Assembly: GCA_046329585.1 (NCBI GenBank)
Contig: JAXLUI010000003.1
Location: 372,001-436,000 of the forward strand
Direction of reading: 5' to 3'
DNA length: 64,000 nucleotides
Source of the DNA: DLKC01 sp002478885
GTDB taxonomy: Bacteria; Bacteroidota; Bacteroidia; Chitinophagales; Chitinophagaceae
Below, one piece after another: positions 9,240 to 17,868 of the stretch (positions within the stretch are counted from its first letter, which is position 1; every line of letters begins with the position of its first letter). The notes below the pieces were generated by a model that saw nothing but the letters and a program-made list of their open reading frames with translations, did no database searches and was not told the origin of the DNA. Both the position numbers and the translations under genes were made by a program.

Positions 9240-9285
9240 TTACTGGAAAACTGACTGGTTGATAATAGAATTAAAAAAGAGGCAG

Positions 9286-10083
9286 TTAGTCTTCCTCATT
9301 GGCGCCTTTTACATAACGCTTGATAACACCCCTGCTACTATCGCGGATAAAGGTTACGATCTCATCCCGCTCGTCGGTGGCTGGCAATTCTTCCTCTATA
9401 TACTCCAGTGCCTGCGAAACGTTCATCCCCTTATTGTAAATGATTCGGTAGATATCGAGAATATGATTAATCTGCTGCAGGCTGAAACCGCGACGTTTTA
9501 ATCCAATACTGTTCACGCCCCCGTAACTCAAAGGGGTTCGCACAGCTTTGATATAGGGGGGTACATCTTTGTTCACAAGGCTGCCACCACCAATATATGC
9601 ATGCTGACCTATTTTTGAGAACTGCTGAACAGCACAAACCCCGGCAATAATTGCCCAGTCGCCCATAACCACGTGCCCTGCTACCTGTGAGCTGTTACTC
9701 ATAATGCAATAATTGCCGATAATGCAATCATGGGCAATATGACTATAGGCCATAATAAGACAGTTACTTCCAATCTTGGTAATCCAGCGGTCATTGGTAC
9801 CTCTGTGAATGGTGACAAATTCCCGAATGGTTGTGTTGTCACCGATTTCAACATAAGTCTTTTCGTGATTGTATTTCAAATCCTGTGGTACTGCGCCAAG
9901 CACAGCCCCGGGAAATATTCTGCAGTTTCTGCCTATGCGCACGCCTTCCATAATTGTTACGTTACTGCCAATCCATGTTCCTTCCCCAATCTCCACATCC
10001 TGGTGAATAACGGTGAAAGGGTCGATCTTAACATTCTGGGCAAGCCTGGCGTCGGGATGGATATAAGTATGTGGATGAATCAT
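9286..10083 (-). CDS. lpxA: UDP-N-acetylglucosamine O-acyltransferase
   Basis: First step of lipid A synthesis: transfers a 3-hydroxyacyl chain from ACP to UDP-GlcNAc. The 265-residue product has an N-terminal left-handed beta helix of hexapeptide repeats (about 1-190), the catalytic His in YSHIAHDC, an IGGGSLVNKDVPPY segment, and a helical C-terminal domain with RRGFSLQQI. Length is standard. It lies 44 bp after lpxC-fabZ in the conserved Bacteroidota order. Confidence 0.95.
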   Translation of the reverse strand: MIHPHTYIHPDARLAQNVKIDPFTVIHQDVEIGEGTWIGSNVTIMEGVRIGRNCRIFPGAVLGAVPQDLKYNHEKTYVEIGDNTTIREFVTIHRGTNDRWITKIGSNCLIMAYSHIAHDCIIGNYCIMSNSSQVAGHVVMGDWAIIAGVCAVQQFSKIGQHAYIGGGSLVNKDVPPYIKAVRTPLSYGGVNSIGLKRRGFSLQQINHILDIYRIIYNKGMNVSQALEYIEEELPATDERDEIVTFIRDSSRGVIKRYVKGANEED

Positions 10084-10127
10084 TTCTACAGAATAATTTT
10101 TTATTTTTTGCCGTGGTAATTTTTAAG

Positions 10128-11543
10128 CTAGCTGCCCCTTTTAACTACCTGGGCTATCAGGTCGCCTTCTGTCGCTACTTTTCCTCCAACATACACTGTC
10201 CCCTTCATTTCGCAGATGCCGCGCCTTATCGGACTTATCAACTCCATTTTCAGTATCATCGTGTCACCCGGCCTTACCATTGCTTTAAACTTACAATTGT
10301 CAATCTTCAAAAAATAAGTATCATATGTTCCCTGCCCCATCGCGTTTATACACAATATACCGCCGGTTTGTGCAAGCGCTTCAATCTGCAACACACCCGG
10401 CATTACCGGGTTGCCGGGAAAGTGACCCTGAAAAAACCATTCATTGAAAGTAACATTTTTTATGCCCACAATATGCTTATCGCTCAGTTCAATTATTTTA
10501 TCGACCAGTAAAAAAGGATAACGGTGAGGCAGGGTTTTTTCAATATGCTCCAATGGATAGACAGGCGGTGTGTTTGGATCATAAACAGGCACATCTTTTA
10601 CATGCTTGTTTTTCTTTATATATTGTTTTATTTTTTTTGCGAAGGCTACATTTGAACTGTGCCCGGGCCTGTTAGCAATTATCCTCGCCTTAATTGGATA
10701 ACCGATTAAAGCAAGATCACCTACAATATCTAAAAGCTTGTGCCTGGCTGGTTCATTGGGAAAGCGCAACTCAAGGTTGTTCAGATAACCTTCGCTTTTT
10801 ATTTCCATCTTTTCCCTTTTGAAAGCCTTAGCCAGTCGTTTCATTTCTTCCTCAGTAACTGGTTTGTCCACCACAACAATTGCGTTGTTGATATCTCCAC
10901 CTTTAATCAGGTTGTGATCAATCAGCATTTCCAACTCATGCAAAAAGCAGAATGTCCGGCAGGGAGCAATCTCAGCTTTAAAATCTTTCATATTCTTTAA
11001 AGCTGCATGCTGCGTTCCCAAAACAGGGCTGTTGAAATCAATTAGTGTTGTTATCTGGTAATCGATCGAAGGAAGGGCCACCATCTCTACACGCTTTTCA
11101 TCATCGTAATGGTAAATATTTTCGTCGATACTGTACCACGATTTTGCTGCATCCTGCTCCACAATCCCGGTTTGTTCAATCAGTTCGATAAATGGTTCGC
11201 TGCTACCATCGATTATTGGTATTTCTGGGCCATTCAATTCTATCAATATGTTATCAATACCCATTCCAACCAAAGCAGCAAGCAGGTGTTCAACCGTGCT
11301 CACTTTTGCGTCGCCTACCTGCAGCGTGGTTCCCCTGCTGGTATCAGTAACAAGATCGCAGTCAGCTTTAATAACCGGCTTATTGGGCATGTCGATACGC
11401 TGAAACTGAATACCAAAGCCCGCATTAGCCGGTTTAAGCACCATATCGACCAATATTCCTGTATGCAAACCGGTACCGCTGATGGCTGCTTCGGCAGCCA
11501 GTGTGTGCTGCTTATCTGGATTAAACGTACTACTCATTTTCAT
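10128..11543 (-). CDS. lpxC: Bifunctional UDP-3-O-acyl-GlcNAc deacetylase / 3-hydroxyacyl-ACP dehydratase (LpxC-FabZ fusion)
   Basis: A 471-residue fusion. The LpxC part (about 1-310) commits UDP-acyl-GlcNAc to lipid A: zinc-ligand region STVEHLLAALVGMG, then ARHKLLDIVGDLALIG with His and Asp ligands, and ANRPGHSSN with the general acid His. The FabZ part (about 325-471) dehydrates 3-hydroxyacyl-ACP: LPHRYPFLLVDKI, then GHFPGNPVMPG with active-site His and IEALAQ with Glu. This fusion is normal for Bacteroidetes and is a taxonomic marker. It joins control of lipid A and fatty acid flux, since both compete for 3-hydroxyacyl-ACP. Confidence 0.96.
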   Translation of the reverse strand: MKMSSTFNPDKQHTLAAEAAISGTGLHTGILVDMVLKPANAGFGIQFQRIDMPNKPVIKADCDLVTDTSRGTTLQVGDAKVSTVEHLLAALVGMGIDNILIELNGPEIPIIDGSSEPFIELIEQTGIVEQDAAKSWYSIDENIYHYDDEKRVEMVALPSIDYQITTLIDFNSPVLGTQHAALKNMKDFKAEIAPCRTFCFLHELEMLIDHNLIKGGDINNAIVVVDKPVTEEEMKRLAKAFKREKMEIKSEGYLNNLELRFPNEPARHKLLDIVGDLALIGYPIKARIIANRPGHSSNVAFAKKIKQYIKKNKHVKDVPVYDPNTPPVYPLEHIEKTLPHRYPFLLVDKIIELSDKHIVGIKNVTFNEWFFQGHFPGNPVMPGVLQIEALAQTGGILCINAMGQGTYDTYFLKIDNCKFKAMVRPGDTMILKMELISPIRRGICEMKGTVYVGGKVATEGDLIAQVVKRGS

Positions 11544-11553
11544 TTTTTATGAA

Positions 11554-11859
11554 CCCGGCACAGGCAACGATCTTCACTGCTGTTGCGTCGCAATCTTGTG
11601 CTTTGGGTAATTCTATGGTTCTTATTTCCGGCTGCAAAAATAAGGTTTAAGGTTAAATAGGAAGCAGCTATTGAAGAATGGCAATACCGAAGGCTTTTGG
11701 CGCTGTTTGGTAAACACCATAAACTGTAGGGATTGTAAGGGCAAGGTTTACTGCTAAAAAAAAAGCTGCCTGGACAGTAAATTAGATGTTTCGCTGAATA
11801 GCGCTACTGCAGCGCAAGTGTGCGACGCAACAAAAGCCGATAAGCGAACCTCAGCCGGT
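11554..11859. repeat. Wide facing pair of repeats, both A-type
   Basis: Minus copy 11554-11601 and plus copy 11812-11859, both with GCGACGC cores and CCGGC or GCCGGT tails. The spacer is 210 bp, well beyond the 51-80 bp of the tight composites. Confidence 0.85.
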
Positions 11860-11892
11860 AACATAAAGTCGTCTTCGCAAGGAACGCAAAAC

Positions 11893-11925
11893 AAAAAAGC
11901 CGGCGAAAAATTCAACCGGCATTTC
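11893..11925 (-). terminator. Weak hairpin after lpxD
   Basis: Stem GCCGG (11899-11903) with CCGGC (11916-11920), five G/C pairs, plus an A-run on the left that reads as a T-run on the minus strand. It may end the lpxD transcript partially. Confidence 0.45.
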
Positions 11926-11943
11926 TATATAAGCTGGTTATTG

Positions 11944-12999
11944 CTATGATATACTTTCTTTTTCTTGTAGCAATTGCTGAACAAGTTTTTCAAGATCTTT
12001 TACCCTCTTTTCAAGTTCGGGAAGATTGCGGCTTAACGCCTGGCTACGCAATGCGCTTGTATAATCATAAGCAGGTGAACCGGTGATGGCCGAATTCTGA
12101 ATTTTTACAGACTTGCTTACTCCGCTTTGCGCATTAATACGCGTGCCATCGGCAATTTGAATATGCCCCACAATGCCGGCCTGTCCGCCGATTTGAACAT
12201 GACTGCCAATTTTGGTGCTTCCGCTAACCCCGGCTTGGGCCGCGATAACGGTATTATGGCCAACTTCAACATTGTGGGCGATTTGTATAAGATTGTCGAG
12301 CTTAGCCCCAGACCTTATGATTGTAGAACCTATAGTGGCTCTGTCGATGCAGGCATTAGACCCTATTTCAACATAGTCTTCCACAACGACGTTGCCAATT
12401 TGAGGTACTTTTTTGTAAGAGCCATCGGCCTGTGGGGCAAACCCAAAACCATCGCCGCCGATAACCGTACCTGCGTGAATAGTTACATTTCTTCCAATAA
12501 CACAATCAAAATAGATTTTTACACCAGGAAGCAAAACAGTATTGTCGCCAATTTTCACATGGTCGCCAAGATAAACGCCAGGATAAATTTTTGCATTGTT
12601 TCCTACGATAACGTTTTCACCGATGTAACTAAATGCTCCTACAAAAACATTTTCACCAAGTTTGGCAGACTTCGCAATAAAGCTTGGCTCCTGTATGCCG
12701 CTCAACTGTTGCCTTACAATTTCCTGGTATTTTTGAAGTAGCGAGGCAAAAGCGCTGTAAGCATCGGGCACGCGTATTAAAGTGGCGCTTACTGCTTCTT
12801 TTAATTCCTGCGATTCATTAACGATGATGACAGAAGCCTTCGTTGTGTAGAGATATTCTTCATATTTAGGATTGGCAAGAAAAGCAAGCTGATTGGCTAC
12901 GGCTTCTTCAATTTTTCCAAATGAAGCAACAGTCGCAGAAGGATCGCCCTCTACTTTACCATTGATAAGCATCGCTATCTGAACTGCGGAAAATTGCAT
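11944..12999 (-). CDS. lpxD: UDP-3-O-acylglucosamine N-acyltransferase
   Basis: Third lipid A step: adds the N-linked 3-hydroxyacyl chain to UDP-3-O-acyl-glucosamine. The 351-residue protein has the uridine-binding N-terminal domain (about 1-100), a long hexapeptide beta helix (about 105-310) with IHAGTVIGGDGFGF and the catalytic His in IAHNVEVGHNT, and a C-terminal coiled coil (LEKRVKDLEKLVQQLLQEK). Length is standard. It lies 64 bp after the HD-domain gene on the same strand. Confidence 0.95.
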   Translation of the reverse strand: MQFSAVQIAMLINGKVEGDPSATVASFGKIEEAVANQLAFLANPKYEEYLYTTKASVIIVNESQELKEAVSATLIRVPDAYSAFASLLQKYQEIVRQQLSGIQEPSFIAKSAKLGENVFVGAFSYIGENVIVGNNAKIYPGVYLGDHVKIGDNTVLLPGVKIYFDCVIGRNVTIHAGTVIGGDGFGFAPQADGSYKKVPQIGNVVVEDYVEIGSNACIDRATIGSTIIRSGAKLDNLIQIAHNVEVGHNTVIAAQAGVSGSTKIGSHVQIGGQAGIVGHIQIADGTRINAQSGVSKSVKIQNSAITGSPAYDYTSALRSQALSRNLPELEKRVKDLEKLVQQLLQEKESIS

Positions 13000-13063
13000 A
13001 ATACAGAATGTTTAAAGTTAGTGTTTAAATCCGTAGCCAATATTTTTAATTGCGTAACCTCTT

Positions 13064-14269
13064 TTACAGATTAATCCAGCAAATGTAAAATTTTTTGACT
13101 GGCATCGAAAGAGTTTGACCGATGAGCGGGTTATCAACATGAGAAATATCTTTTACTGAACCATCGCGGTAAAGAATGTTGATGCGCTCGTTGCCGATCT
13201 TATAAGTTGTATTTTCCGCTTCCCCGGTAAAAACAAGATAGCCGGCTTCCTCTGCGGAAATGTTCATGCTTTTTTGAATATGCGCACTGATCAGTTGCAC
13301 TTCATCTTCATCAAAACGTTCGGTTTGCAGGTTGCATTTGAACAGTTTACGGTTTAACAGGCTTTTACATAGATAAGCAAGCACTTTGTCGTCGTGGTCT
13401 GCCCAATTCTTTACGGAGCTTACGATATCGTAGTCATCGAGCTGGCAAAACCGGGGTAATAAATTAAATACTTCGTCACGGGAATGTGACCGGTTAATAA
13501 AAAGATCCAGCGTGGTGGTTACAGCTTTGGCATTTATTGCCCTGGCCCGTTCAATGATTTTTACCAGCATTTTTTCTGCGGCCAACACAGTCTTATGCAG
13601 GTAAACCTGCCAATACATTTGCCTGCGGGCCACCAAAAATTTTTCCACGCTGTAAATTCCTTTTTCTTCTACCATTAGCTGGTTATCGTAACCTACCAAC
13701 ATTTTCAGAATGCGATCGTAAGGAATTACACCTTCGCTAACGCCGGTAAAAAAACTGTCGCGGGTGAGGTAATCAAGCCTGTCAACATCAAGCTGGCTGC
13801 TGACTAGCTGATGCAAAAATTGTTTATGGTAGTTACCGGTAAATATCTTTATTGTAAGATCGAGTTCACCATACAGCTCCCTGTTTAATTCATGCATTAT
13901 TTGCAGGCTCATTTCTTCATGGCTTATTTGTTGAATAAGCACATGCTCCAATGCGTGGGAGAAAGGCCCATGACCTATATCATGCAACAGGATAGCAGCT
14001 TTTACGGCAACTTCTTCCTCGGAAGATATTTCGGTTCCTTTGCCTTTAAGATCGTTTACGGCAAGACATACCAAATGATAAGCTCCCAAAGAATGGTGCA
14101 GCCTGGTATGTACCGCGCCAGGATAAACGAGATAGGCCAGCGCCATCTGGTGTATGCGTCTCAAACGCTGATAATATGGATGGGAGATAATTGCGAATAA
14201 TAGCGGATGATCAACAGTGATAAACCCATGAACAGGATCGTTGATAATTTTTCTTTTGGGCAATTGCAT
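13064..14269 (-). CDS. HD-domain phosphohydrolase (COG1078, dGTPase-like)
   Basis: The 401-residue protein carries a metal-dependent HD hydrolase domain: HTRLHHSLGAYHL (first His), AILLHDIGHGPFSHALEH (HD pair) and LDVDRLDYLTRDS (final Asp). It belongs to the COG1078 family of predicted nucleotide phosphohydrolases. The substrate is not known, though related enzymes act on dNTPs. It heads the minus-strand lipid A cluster, as in many Bacteroidetes, so a role in envelope metabolism is possible but unproven. Confidence 0.85.
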   Translation of the reverse strand: MQLPKRKIINDPVHGFITVDHPLLFAIISHPYYQRLRRIHQMALAYLVYPGAVHTRLHHSLGAYHLVCLAVNDLKGKGTEISSEEEVAVKAAILLHDIGHGPFSHALEHVLIQQISHEEMSLQIMHELNRELYGELDLTIKIFTGNYHKQFLHQLVSSQLDVDRLDYLTRDSFFTGVSEGVIPYDRILKMLVGYDNQLMVEEKGIYSVEKFLVARRQMYWQVYLHKTVLAAEKMLVKIIERARAINAKAVTTTLDLFINRSHSRDEVFNLLPRFCQLDDYDIVSSVKNWADHDDKVLAYLCKSLLNRKLFKCNLQTERFDEDEVQLISAHIQKSMNISAEEAGYLVFTGEAENTTYKIGNERINILYRDGSVKDISHVDNPLIGQTLSMPVKKFYICWINL

Positions 14270-14440
14270 GCTGTTGGTAATTTGTTAATCTGCCGAATGC
14301 TTCCATTAAATATAGGCAAATGTGCAAATGAATCGCCAGATTTGCAAAAAGCAATGAGGGGCAATGTTTCGGGCATTTGCAACGTTCAAGTAAAAATGTG
14401 TGCTGCGTACAGCTCCTGAACAGATGCCAGATGTACCGCG

Positions 14441-14489
14441 GCAGAAGAGTGCGACGCAACGAAGATGCTATGAAACTTTACAGCCTGCA
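14441..14489 (+). repeat. Single A-type repeat upstream of porX
   Basis: Core GTGCGACGCAACGAAG with a weakened head (GCAGAAGA) and tail AGCCTGCAAC. It ends 33 bp before the porX start, inside the divergent region shared with the HD-domain gene. Confidence 0.8.
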
Positions 14490-14522
14490 ACACAAAATCA
14501 ACATTTAAATTACGACCGAACT

Positions 14523-16085
14523 ATGCCATTAGCAACGATACTTTGGGTGGATGACGAAATAGAAAGCCTGCAATCGCAGAAACTATTTTTAGAAAATAAG
14601 GGCTATGAAGTTTTTACCATGACCAATGGCTTTGAAGCAATAGATTTTGTGAAAGAAAATAATGTTGATGTAGTGCTGCTCGATGAAACTATGCCTGGCA
14701 TAACCGGGCTTGAAACGTTGCAGAAAATAAAAGAGGTAAACAGCCAGGTACCGGTGGTGATGATTACCAAAAATGAAACGGAAAACCTTATGGATGATGC
14801 CATCGGCAGCCAGATAACTGATTACCTAATAAAGCCGGTGAACCCCAACCAGGTGCTGCTGAGCCTTAAAAAAATCATCGATAATAAAAGATTGGTGTCT
14901 GAAAAAACAAATCTTGTTTACCAGCAGCAATTCCGCAATTTGTTTATGGCGCTAAACAGCAACCCGGACTTTAGTGAATGGATGGACATTTACAAAAAAC
15001 TTATTTACTGGGAGCTGGAAATGGAAAAGAGCGATAGCCCGGAAATGAGGGAAATTTTCCAGGCGCAAAAGCAGGAAGCCAACACAGAATTTTTCAAATT
15101 TGTTTCGAAGAATTATTCTTCTTGGATAAACGGAAAAGCAGCACGGGTGCCCGTAATGAGTCATCAGCTGATTAAGCAAAAAGTAATTCCTTCCATAGAA
15201 AAGGGAACGCCAACTTTCTTTTTGCTTATCGATAACCTGCGTTATGATCAATGGAAAGCAATTCAGCCACTCTTTGCAGAAAATTTTCGCATAACAGAAG
15301 AGGATACTTTCTATAGCATATTACCCACAGCCACACAATATTGCCGCAACGCCATTTTTGCCGGAATGCTGCCCGTTGAAATAGAAAAGAACTATCCTGT
15401 ACAATGGAAGAACGACGATGAAGAAGGCGGCAAAAATCTATTCGAGGAAGAATTTTTTAAAGGGCAATTGAAAAGACTAAGAAGAGAAGATATAAAATAC
15501 AGCTATACAAAAATTACGCATCACCAGGATGGCCAGGCGCTGGTAAACAATATTCATAACCTGCTCAACAACGACCTGAATATTATCATCTACAATTTCG
15601 TGGACATGCTCAGCCACGCCAGAACAGAAATGGAAGTATTAAAAGAACTAGCAAACGATGAAATAAGCTACCGCAGCATTACACGGAGTTGGTTTGAGCA
15701 CAGTCCTTTAAACCAGGCCCTGAAAAAACTTGCCGATAAGAAAATCAACATCGTATTGGCAACCGATCACGGAAGCGTTCGGGTTAAAACGCCCTACAAA
15801 GTTGTTGGCGACAAGCAAACAACCACAAATCTTCGCTACAAGCATGGCCGTAATTTAAACTATGAGTTAAAAGATGTGCTCTCCTTTAGAGACCCGCGGG
15901 ATGCCGGTTTACCATCACCTAATATTAACTCGTCTTTCATTTTCGCCAAAGAAGACGGCTTCTTATGCTACCCGAATAACTACAACTATTACGTAAACTA
16001 TTACCGCAACACTTTTCAGCACGGTGGCATAAGCCTCGAAGAAATGATTGTTCCCGTAATAAAAATGACGAGCAAAGGGGGTTGA
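14523..16085 (+). CDS. porX: PorX-type response regulator with PglZ domain (T9SS regulator)
   Basis: PorX controls type IX secretion gene expression and is also a zinc-dependent phosphodiesterase in studied Bacteroidota. From the ATG at 14523 the product is 520 residues, matching known PorX. A longer in-frame ATG at 14400 would translate straight through a repeat element and is rejected. Receiver domain about 3-120: VDDE, phospho-acceptor Asp54 in VVLLDETMPG, TKNE, and KPVNP with Lys. A helical linker follows, then the PglZ domain (about 210-515) with IDNLRYDQW, PTATQ (residues 268-272, nucleophile Thr), VDMLSHAR, LATDHGSVR and QHGGISLEEM. All expected metal-site residues are present. No PorY kinase lies nearby. 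Confidence 0.93.
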   Translation: MPLATILWVDDEIESLQSQKLFLENKGYEVFTMTNGFEAIDFVKENNVDVVLLDETMPGITGLETLQKIKEVNSQVPVVMITKNETENLMDDAIGSQITDYLIKPVNPNQVLLSLKKIIDNKRLVSEKTNLVYQQQFRNLFMALNSNPDFSEWMDIYKKLIYWELEMEKSDSPEMREIFQAQKQEANTEFFKFVSKNYSSWINGKAARVPVMSHQLIKQKVIPSIEKGTPTFFLLIDNLRYDQWKAIQPLFAENFRITEEDTFYSILPTATQYCRNAIFAGMLPVEIEKNYPVQWKNDDEEGGKNLFEEEFFKGQLKRLRREDIKYSYTKITHHQDGQALVNNIHNLLNNDLNIIIYNFVDMLSHARTEMEVLKELANDEISYRSITRSWFEHSPLNQALKKLADKKINIVLATDHGSVRVKTPYKVVGDKQTTTNLRYKHGRNLNYELKDVLSFRDPRDAGLPSPNINSSFIFAKEDGFLCYPNNYNYYVNYYRNTFQHGGISLEEMIVPVIKMTSKGG

Positions 16086-16133
16086 GCCAAGCTTTCAGGT
16101 TTCATAGCATCCTCGTTGCGTCGCACACTTCAG
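16084..16133 (-). repeat. Single A-type repeat touching the porX stop codon
   Basis: Core TTGCGTCGCACACTT with middle ATAGCATCCTCG; the tail AAGCTTGGC is degenerate. Together with the copy at 14441 it brackets porX in tail-to-tail orientation, the reverse of the usual pairs. Confidence 0.8.
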
Positions 16134-16207
16134 GGTCCCGTGCTTTGTGAAGCAAAGCCTCAGAACAGGCTAATTTTTAAAAACAAGTTTTACATCAAAA
16201 CCTTTAT

Positions 16208-16215
16208 TACATTTG
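16208..16215 (+). promoter_or_regulatory. Possible -7 element for the DUF4290 gene
   Basis: TACATTTG is an exact match to the Bacteroidota -7 consensus TANNTTTG, 16 bp before the ATG at 16232. No TTG lies at the expected -33 distance (only GTTTT), so support is partial. Confidence 0.4.
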
Positions 16216-16231
16216 TCGCATATACAGAATT

Positions 16232-17011
16232 ATGGAAGAATATATCAATATGGAGTATAACACTACGAGAAACTATCTCGTAATGAGGGAGTATGGCAGG
16301 CATATTCAACGAATGGTGGAGTATTTACTAACCCTGGAAGACCCCAAAAAACGCCAGGAACAAGCACACGTTGTGATAGAATTGATGGGCTTTTTAAATC
16401 CGCATTTGAAAAATGTAGAAGACTTCAGGCATAAATTATGGGATCATTTGTTTTTTATAAGCGATTTCAAATTACAGGTTGAAAGCCCATACCCTATTCC
16501 TGAAAAGGCCACTTACAAATCCAAACCCGAACCTTTACTTTATCCAAAGCGTTATCCAAAGTATTCACACCTTGGTAAAAACCTGGAGTTGGTTATTGAC
16601 AAGGCAATGAGTGAAAGCAACACGGAGAAAAAAGCGGGTTTTGCGCATGCCATCGCTTATTACATGAAGCTTGCCTACAGCAACTGGCACAAAGAACTTG
16701 TGCATGATGATGCTATAAGAAGTGAAATGAACAATATAACCGGCGGTGAACTTGAATTCAGTAACACGCCGTATATAAAGCACCGCGCACAGAATTTCGA
16801 AAGAGAAGAATATGATTACAGGAGCGGCGGCCGCAGGCAGAATTTCCAGAACCGCGATCGTGGCGGACGCAGCCAAGGTGGCAGGGACAGCCGTGATTCC
16901 AAAGACAACCGCGGCGGGCAAAACAGGGGTGGCAGCAATAACCGCGATAACAGAGGGGATCGCAACGGAGGCAATAATCGCAATCAGAATTTTAAAAAAC
17001 GTTTCAAATAA
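16232..17011 (+). CDS. DUF4290 protein with RGG-rich C-terminal tail
   Basis: A 259-residue protein. Residues about 7-195 match the Bacteroidota-specific DUF4290 family (MEYNTTRNYLVMREYGRHIQ at the start, YPKYSHLGKNLELVIDKA in the middle). Its function is unknown. After about residue 195 comes a low-complexity tail of some 60 residues rich in Arg, Gly, Asn and Asp, with many RGG, RG and NRD units, ending in NFKKRFK. Such tails often bind RNA, so an RNA-linked role is plausible inference. An alternative start is Met7 (16250), where many family members begin. It is followed by a strong terminator. Confidence 0.82.
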   Translation: MEEYINMEYNTTRNYLVMREYGRHIQRMVEYLLTLEDPKKRQEQAHVVIELMGFLNPHLKNVEDFRHKLWDHLFFISDFKLQVESPYPIPEKATYKSKPEPLLYPKRYPKYSHLGKNLELVIDKAMSESNTEKKAGFAHAIAYYMKLAYSNWHKELVHDDAIRSEMNNITGGELEFSNTPYIKHRAQNFEREEYDYRSGGRRQNFQNRDRGGRSQGGRDSRDSKDNRGGQNRGGSNNRDNRGDRNGGNNRNQNFKKRFK

Positions 17012-17027
17012 AAAATTCGCCTAAATT

Positions 17028-17063
17028 AACAGCCCCGGATAGCAATACCCGGGGCTGTTTGCT
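17028..17063 (+). terminator. Intrinsic terminator of the DUF4290 gene
   Basis: Perfect 11-bp stem AACAGCCCCGG (17028-17038) with its complement at 17049-17059, a 10-nt loop and a short T-run. It may also serve the facing gene at 17085. Confidence 0.88.
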
Positions 17064-17084
17064 TAATAAATAACGTGCCGTCGT

Positions 17085-17564
17085 TTATGGCTTGTATTTA
17101 CTAACAGTTCCTTCGGTAGATATCTGCAATATGTTTTTCACCCCATCTTTTACTACAGAAACAAAATAACACAGCCCGGTTGCATCACTGGTGTATTCAA
17201 TAGCTTCTGAAATAGTGAAGCCCGCATACTTTTTGGCGAGGTGTTGCTGGGCTTTTACAGGTAGGTTGTTTACTTCAATCGCCCGTGATTCGGCAATGGT
17301 TTCTCCTTGTTGGTTATAAAAGACTTCCAGTTTCTGGTCATTCCAGTTAAAAGTAGCCTTAATGTAATTGGGGGTAACTTTCCATTGTACGTTTTCTGCA
17401 CTGGCGAATTCCTTTTTTAAGGCCGAAGCCGCCTTTGCATTATTTTCTTCACCTGTCGCAAAAGCACTTGAGGCGACAAATGTGCCGGCGCAAATAGCTA
17501 TCAAAATTTTCTTGCTTATACCGATGGAGGCTTTCTGAATAAGCTGATTGATTTGAGTTTTCAT
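17085..17564 (-). CDS. Exported PepSY-like (BLIP-type) protein
   Basis: A 159-residue periplasmic protein with a signal peptide (hydrophobic core about 19-35, cleavage after SSAFA). The mature part has two short alpha/beta repeats: AASALKKEFASAENVQWKVTPNYIKATFNWNDQKLEVFY, then LPVKAQQHLAKKYAGFTISEAIEY. This pattern is that of the PepSY-like domains common in Bacteroidetes. No catalytic residues are visible, and the function is unknown. Its promoter region contains a consensus -7 box and a perfect 14-bp palindrome. Confidence 0.75.
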   Translation of the reverse strand: MKTQINQLIQKASIGISKKILIAICAGTFVASSAFATGEENNAKAASALKKEFASAENVQWKVTPNYIKATFNWNDQKLEVFYNQQGETIAESRAIEVNNLPVKAQQHLAKKYAGFTISEAIEYTSDATGLCYFVSVVKDGVKNILQISTEGTVSKYKP

Positions 17565-17610
17565 CGTTAATTTTTTTGTTGTTGATTAATTGTTTTATTG
17601 ATTAGCATGT

Positions 17611-17653
17611 CAAATATAAAATAGCACCAGGCGTATTCCGTCACAATTGTGAC
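17611..17653 (-). promoter_or_regulatory. Promoter -7 box with palindromic operator for the PepSY-like gene
   Basis: On the minus strand TATATTTG (17618 to 17611) matches TANNTTTG exactly, placing the start of transcription near 17605. GTCACAATTGTGAC (17640-17653) is a perfect palindrome centred about 41.5 bp upstream of that point, where class II CRP/FNR-type activators usually sit. The best CAA (minus-strand TTG) lies 25 bp from the -7 box, inside the palindrome, slightly too far for an unaided promoter. The activator reading is inference. Confidence 0.5.
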
Positions 17654-17778
17654 AAATAAGAAGGTTTTCGTAATTAAACCACACCAGCGGCAAAACGTTG
17701 TAAATTTTATGGCCTGCATTTTCAATAAAACCCTTGTTACACCTGCATTTCAGCGCTTTCCTTAAAGAAAATATAAAG

Positions 17779-17807
17779 TTTGTCAACCTGGGGTTAAATT
17801 ATTCTTG
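17779..17807 (+). promoter_or_regulatory. Possible promoter of the acpH-like gene
   Basis: TTTG at 17779-17782 is followed after 17 bp by TATTCTTG at 17800-17807, one mismatch from TANNTTTG. The start codon is at 17869. Confidence 0.4.
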
Positions 17808-17868
17808 CACAGAATCGGAGTTAACTTGACAGTTTTTTACGAAATTTCCATTTCAAGCCGAAACAACA

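Larger units (their letters stand above)
11544..11943. other. 400-bp gap between lpxD and lpxC-fabZ holding two facing repeats
   Basis: No gene is visible here. The gap contains a minus-strand repeat (11554-11601), a plus-strand repeat (11812-11859) and a weak hairpin next to the lpxD stop. The rest (about 11602-11811) is AT-rich with no clear signal. It separates genes that are usually adjacent in Bacteroidetes. Confidence 0.8.
17565..17868. other. 304-bp divergent promoter region
   Basis: This is the gap between the PepSY-like gene (minus) and the acpH-like gene (plus). It holds a minus-strand -7 box at 17611-17618, a perfect 14-bp palindrome at 17640-17653, and a plausible plus-strand promoter at 17779-17807. 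Nothing else stands out, and no repeat copy is present. Confidence 0.7.

Noticed and set aside
14400..14522. N-terminal extension of PorX (41 codons)
   Set aside because: It translates a copy of the repeat element, and the ATG at 14523 gives the standard PorX start and length.
14523..16085. PglZ domain as a sign of a BREX phage-defence island
   Set aside because: The receiver domain in front and the 520-residue length identify PorX; no brxL, pglX or other BREX genes are near.
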